DNA from: Streptomyces lavendulae subsp. lavendulae
Lineage (GTDB): Bacteria > Actinomycetota > Actinomycetes > Streptomycetales > Streptomycetaceae
NCBI RefSeq assembly: GCF_002803845.1
Contig: NZ_CP024985.1
Coordinates: forward strand, 868,001-932,000
Length of the DNA: 64,000 nt
Direction of reading: 5' to 3'
Part shown: positions 60,695-64,000 of the stretch, in pieces
How the letters are laid out: the number at the start of each line of letters is the position of its first letter
How positions within the stretch are numbered: position 1 is the first letter of the stretch
Notes under the pieces: generated by a model
Databases searched by the model: none
Told to the model about the DNA's origin: nothing
What the model saw: only the letters and a program-made list of their open reading frames with translations
Program-made: the position numbers and the translations under genes

Positions 60695-61371
60695 CCATCC
60701 GCGTGATCATCGTCGACGACCAGGCCATGGTGCGGGCGGGGTTCGCCGCACTGCTGGCGGCGCAGCCCGACATCGACGTGGTGGGCGAGGCGCCCGACGG
60801 CCGCGAGGGGGTGCGGGTGTCGCGCACGGTCCACCCCGACGTGGTGCTGATGGACGTACGGATGCCCGAGCTGGACGGGCTCTCCGCGGCCCGGGAGCTG
60901 CTCGATCCGCCGCCGGGGGTGGTGCACCGGCCGAAGGTGCTGATGCTGACCACGTTCGACATCGACGACTACGTGTACGAGGCGCTGCGCGCGGGCGCGT
61001 CGGGGTTCCTGCTCAAGGACGCCCCGCCGGCCGATCTGATCGCGGCGGTCCGGGTGGTCGCCTCCGGTGAGGCGCTGCTGGCACCCTCGGTGACCCGTCG
61101 GCTGATCGCGGACTTCGTGCGGCAGCGGCCGGCGCCGCGCAAGGATCCCGCGCTGCGGCTGAACGGGCTGACCCCACGGGAGACGGAGGTGCTGGAGCTG
61201 ATCGCGCGCGGCCTGTCGAACCAGGAGATCGCCGCGCACCTGGTGCTGGCGGAGCAGACGGTCAAGACCCACATCGGCCGGGTCCTGGGCAAGCTGGACC
61301 TGCGCGACCGGGCCCAGGCGGTGATCTTCGCGTACGAGGCGGGCCTGGTCCGCCCGGGCGACACGGGCTGA
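60691..61371 (+). CDS. NarL/FixJ-type response regulator, TTG start
   Basis: 226 residues. TTG at 60691 overlaps the kinase stop (TTGA), with AAGGA seven bases before. Receiver with Asp55 (VVLMDVRMPELDG), Asp-Asp at 9-10 and Lys in FLLKDAP, then a LuxR-type HTH (LTPRETEVLELIARGLSNQEIAAHLVLAEQTVKTHIGRVL). Regulates unknown genes; the downstream hydrolase/acyltransferase pair, with 12-bp repeats ahead of it, is a candidate. Confidence 0.94.
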   Translation: MTIRVIIVDDQAMVRAGFAALLAAQPDIDVVGEAPDGREGVRVSRTVHPDVVLMDVRMPELDGLSAARELLDPPPGVVHRPKVLMLTTFDIDDYVYEALRAGASGFLLKDAPPADLIAAVRVVASGEALLAPSVTRRLIADFVRQRPAPRKDPALRLNGLTPRETEVLELIARGLSNQEIAAHLVLAEQTVKTHIGRVLGKLDLRDRAQAVIFAYEAGLVRPGDTG

Positions 61372-61499
61372 TCCCGCGGCCCCACCGTCCCGCGGCCCCA
61401 CCGTCCGGGGCCGGTCTCCTCCACCCCCTACCGGGGTATGACATGCCGGTTGGCTCCCCGGTCCGACGTGCCGTCGGGTACCTCCTTCCTACCTTCCTC

Positions 61500-61535
61500 C
61501 TCGTCACGGGGCTCGTCACGTGGCTCGTCACGAGG
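61500..61535 (+). repeat. Three 12-bp direct repeats CTCGTCACGNGG
   Basis: Contiguous copies at 61500-61511, 61512-61523 and 61524-61535, differing only at position 10 (G, T, A). They end 14 bp before ATG 61550, partly overlapping the ribosome-site region. Possible operator array or leader-RNA feature. Confidence 0.85.
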
Positions 61536-61549
61536 AAGGGAGAAGGGGC

Positions 61550-62593
61550 ATGCGCCGCTTCGGAAGGACGACGGCCGCGGCCGCGCTGGCGGTGGCCGTC
61601 GTGGCGGGGACCGCGGGGTGGGCTTCGGCCGACGGCCAGAGCGCGGTCACCGGGCCGCCTCCGGGCACCGCCGCCTGGCGGGCCGAAGCGGTGGGCGGGC
61701 GGCCGTTGCCCGATCCGGCGTCCGCGACGCCGCGGGAGGTGGCCCGCTTCTTCGCCGGGCTGGACGAGACCGGACGCCGCGAACTCCTGCGCTCCCACCC
61801 GCTGGTGGTGGGCAATCTGGACGGCGCTCCGCTCTCCCTGCGCTACGAGGCCAACCGGCTCGCCGTCCTCGCCACCGGTGAGGCCCGCTACGCCTCGCTG
61901 GCCTCTCCGGGCCGCCGGATCCTGGCCTTCGACCCGCGCGGCCGCGGGCAGGTCGCCGAGGTGTTCGGGGACCTGGAGCGCGCCGGGCACGTGGCGGTGG
62001 TCGTGCCGGGTTCGGACAACGACGCCACTTCCCACGACGCACCGCGCGCGGCCGCCACCGGCCCGGCCGGGATGGCCCGGGCGCTGCGGACGGCGGCGGG
62101 CGGGGACACCGCGGTCATCGCGTGGACGGGCTACACGACGCCGGTCGGGGTCGGACTCGACGCGGCGGAGGGCCGGCTCGCGGAGGCCGGCGCGGTGCGG
62201 CTGGCCCGGTTCACGGCCGGGCTCGACGCGGTCGGGGCGCCCGACCCGGCGCTGTTCTGCCACAGTTACGGCTCGGTGGTGTGCGGGCTCGCGGCCCGGC
62301 ACACGGACGCCGCCGACATCGTGGTGTTCGGATCTCCGGGGATGCGCGCGGACGACGCCGCCGGACTGGGGACGGGTGCCCGCGTCTGGGCGGCCCGGGG
62401 GCCGTCGGACTGGATCGCCAACGTGCCCAACGTGGAGTTCGCGGGGCTCGGGCACGGCACCGACCCCACCTCCCCCGCCTTCGGTGCCCGCCGGGTGCCC
62501 GCCGGTGACGTGAAGGGCCACACCGGCTACTTCGCCCCGGGAACCCGGTCGCTGGCGGCCTTCGCCGCGATCGCGAAGGGAGAGGTCCGATGA
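61550..62593 (+). CDS. Secreted alpha/beta-hydrolase, DUF1023 type
   Basis: 347 residues with signal peptide (MRRFGRTTAAAALAVAVVAGTAGWASA). The DUF1023 domain shows VVVPGSDNDATS, IAWTGYTTPVGVG, the nucleophile elbow CHSYGSVVCG, DIVVFGSPGM and VKGHTGYFAPGT (probable His). Such proteins are common secreted or surface hydrolases of actinobacteria with unknown substrates. ATGA overlap links it to the acyltransferase-3 gene, suggesting that both act on an outer-layer acylated compound. Confidence 0.87.
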   Translation: MRRFGRTTAAAALAVAVVAGTAGWASADGQSAVTGPPPGTAAWRAEAVGGRPLPDPASATPREVARFFAGLDETGRRELLRSHPLVVGNLDGAPLSLRYEANRLAVLATGEARYASLASPGRRILAFDPRGRGQVAEVFGDLERAGHVAVVVPGSDNDATSHDAPRAAATGPAGMARALRTAAGGDTAVIAWTGYTTPVGVGLDAAEGRLAEAGAVRLARFTAGLDAVGAPDPALFCHSYGSVVCGLAARHTDAADIVVFGSPGMRADDAAGLGTGARVWAARGPSDWIANVPNVEFAGLGHGTDPTSPAFGARRVPAGDVKGHTGYFAPGTRSLAAFAAIAKGEVR

Positions 62594-63852
62594 GCGGGAC
62601 GGGTACGCCGCGCACGCGGGCCCGGCTCTCGGAGGTCGCCGCGCGGATCGACCGCGGGACCCCCGCCCACCGGGACCGGGCGGTCGACGGTCTGCGCGCC
62701 CTGGCCCTGCTGGCCGTGCCGACGGGGCACTGGCTGCTCGGCGGGTTCACCCTCGGCCCGGAGGGCGGGCTGCACAACGCCAGTCCGCTGTCCGCCTTCG
62801 GCGCCCTGGCCCCGGCGAGCTGGGTGCTGCAGATGCTGGGCATCTTCTTCCTGGTCGGCGGGTACGCCTCGGTCCTGTCCTTCCACCGCCGCACCGGCTC
62901 CACGGGGGCCTGGCTGAAGGGGCGGATGGTCCGGCTGGGGCGGCCGGTGCTCGGTGTGACGGCGGTGTGGGCGCTCGCGGCGCCGGCCCTGTACGCGGCC
63001 GGAGTGCCGGAGGCCACCCTGCGCACGGGGGCCACGCTGGTGATCCAGCCGCTGTGGTTCGTCGGGGTGTACGCGGGGGTGACCGCGCTGACCCCGTACT
63101 GCGTGCGGGCCGCCCGGCGGCTCGGCGGCTGGGCGGCGGCTCCGCTGCTGGCCTCGGTCGCGGTGGTGGACTTCCTGCGGTACGGGCCGCTGTCCGAGGC
63201 GGTGCCGTCCTGGCTGTCCGTGCTGAACGTGCTGCCGGGCTGGATGTTCGCGTACCAGCTCGGCGTCTCCTGGGGCGAGCGGCGGATCGGGCGGCGCGGG
63301 GCGTGCCTGCTGCTGGTGGGCGGGGGCGTGCTGTTCGCGGCGCTGCTGACGGTGTTCCACTACCCGGCGTCGATGGTCGGCGTACCGGGTGAGGCGCGGA
63401 CCAACTCGCACCCGCCGTCGCTGCTGGTGCTGGCGCTGGCCTCGGCCCAGTCGGGTGCGGCGATGCTGCTGCGGGACCGGCTGGCGCGGCTGCTGGCCCG
63501 GCCGGCGCTGTGGGCCCCGGTGGTGGTGGTCAACCTGTCGGCGATGACCGTCCTGTGCTGGCACCAGAGCGCCATGCTGGCGGCGGCCGTGCCCGCCTCG
63601 TTCGCGGGCGGGGCGGGCGGGGTGGCCGGGCTGACGACGGCGCCCGAGACCCTGGGGTGGATCCTGGCGCGGCTGGCGTGGATGCCGGTGTTCGCGGTGC
63701 TGCTGGTGGTCATCGCCCGCTACGCGCGCCGGTTCGAGGCTCCGCCGCAGGCGGGCGCGGGGGCGGGCGGCCGGCGGAGCCCGGTGCTGCGGCGGACCGT
63801 GGCGGGGCTGCTGGCGGCCGGGTTCGCGGTGTTCGCGCTGGGCCTGGCCTGA
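62590..63852 (+). CDS. Acyltransferase-3 family integral membrane protein
   Basis: 420 residues with about ten membrane helices. The start carries HRDRAVDGLRALALLAVPTGHWLLGG, the AT3 family's first helix with its conserved region and His, and the second segment FFLVGGYASVLSFHRR. These proteins O-acylate sugars, peptidoglycan, antibiotics or lipids at the membrane. Here it follows a DUF1023-like hydrolase by 4-bp overlap. A terminator hairpin closes the operon. Confidence 0.85.
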   Translation: MSGTGTPRTRARLSEVAARIDRGTPAHRDRAVDGLRALALLAVPTGHWLLGGFTLGPEGGLHNASPLSAFGALAPASWVLQMLGIFFLVGGYASVLSFHRRTGSTGAWLKGRMVRLGRPVLGVTAVWALAAPALYAAGVPEATLRTGATLVIQPLWFVGVYAGVTALTPYCVRAARRLGGWAAAPLLASVAVVDFLRYGPLSEAVPSWLSVLNVLPGWMFAYQLGVSWGERRIGRRGACLLLVGGGVLFAALLTVFHYPASMVGVPGEARTNSHPPSLLVLALASAQSGAAMLLRDRLARLLARPALWAPVVVVNLSAMTVLCWHQSAMLAAAVPASFAGGAGGVAGLTTAPETLGWILARLAWMPVFAVLLVVIARYARRFEAPPQAGAGAGGRRSPVLRRTVAGLLAAGFAVFALGLA

Positions 63853-63903
63853 CGCAGGCCGGGCGGCGGGGAACCGGCCGCGCACCGGGCCCCGCTGACG
63901 ACA

Positions 63904-63935
63904 AGAGCGCCGCTCCCGAGGGGGAGCGGCGCTCT
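63904..63935. terminator. Bidirectional terminator after acyltransferase gene
   Basis: 14-bp perfect stem (arm AGAGCGCCGCTCCC) with a GAGG loop, 51 bp after the stop at 63852. Confidence 0.85.
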
Positions 63936-63954
63936 CTTCGTGCCGTACGGGCCG

Positions 63955-64000
63955 TCAGGCGATGGACGCCGCCACGATCGCGGCGACGGCGAGGTTGCAG
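63955..64000 (-). CDS. C-terminal end of a protein gene, continues past window
   Basis: The minus-strand frame ends CNLAVAAIVAASIA then TGA at 63955-63957, placed directly downstream of the terminator as a convergent gene would be. Only 14 residues are visible, hydrophobic and Ala-rich; no family can be named. Confidence 0.4.
   Translation of the reverse strand, partial: CNLAVAAIVAASIA

Noticed and set aside
1..64000. tRNA, rRNA, transposase or integrase genes
   Set aside because: None recognisable on either strand; no terminal inverted repeats with target duplications seen.

Overview
The window looks like chromosomal DNA of a Streptomyces or a very close relative. Base composition is extremely GC-rich with GC at nearly every third codon position, GTG and TTG starts are frequent, and the gene content is typical of that genus: a GH18 chitinase, TerD proteins, an SMPI-like inhibitor, a type III polyketide synthase operon, NarL-type two-component pairs, a SigB/F-like sigma factor and a fused glycine-betaine permease. 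About 60 protein genes are supported on both strands. I saw no rRNA, tRNA, CRISPR array, insertion sequence, integrase or prophage; this is an ordinary but gene-dense accessory or arm-like region.

Layout. 0-10 kb: left-edge-truncated secreted chitinase, TerD-vWA protein, cold-shock protein, F420-type reductase, small secreted protein, fprA-type ferredoxin reductase, a double-MerR regulator divergent from an erythromycin-esterase-like gene, and a GNAT. 9.3-15 kb: 2OG-Fe(II) oxygenase, a 957-aa HTH/NTPase/TM/WD40 STAND protein, and a coupled lipoprotein / SMPI-like inhibitor pair behind a G-tract repeat. 15-21.4 kb: MarR operon with a DinB-GNAT fusion, cupin-zinc ribbon protein, HPP membrane protein, double-VOC protein, PHP protein, UbiA prenyltransferase. 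21.4-24.1 kb: srsABC-like phenolic-lipid operon. 24-35 kb: membrane protein with helical repeats, secreted esterase plus serine hydrolase pair, unknown 480-aa protein, secreted M64 metallopeptidase divergent from an XRE-TPR regulator, and a TetR/MFS efflux pair. 35-41 kb: zinc-independent L33 with a leaderless promoter, AI-2E and MFS transporters, and small hypotheticals. 41-50 kb: NarL-type two-component system divergent from an MMPL exporter, glycine-betaine ABC operon, stress sigma factor and a winged-helix protein. 50-55.4 kb: HutC/GntR regulator, two divergently transcribed IucA/IucC siderophore synthetases and a methyltransferase. 55.8-64 kb: Tat-exported BBE-type flavoenzyme, secreted trypsin-like protease, second two-component system, a DUF1023-type hydrolase coupled to an acyltransferase-3 membrane protein, and the tail of a final minus-strand gene.

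How genes may work together (inference). The betaine transporter and adjacent sigma factor fit osmotic stress. The TetR and MFS genes form a self-contained efflux unit. The srs-like operon with the divergent UbiA gene suggests a modified, possibly prenylated, phenolic lipid or quinone. The two NIS synthetases with the methyltransferase suggest a compact siderophore locus that lacks its own amine-hydroxylating enzyme and uptake genes. Many intergenic gaps carry clear dyads, the best being a 30-bp palindrome before the chitinase, a GT-N-TA-N-AC site before the HutC-type regulator, a palindrome filling the -35/-10 spacer of rpmG, and a TACGA/TCGTA dyad before the MarR gene.
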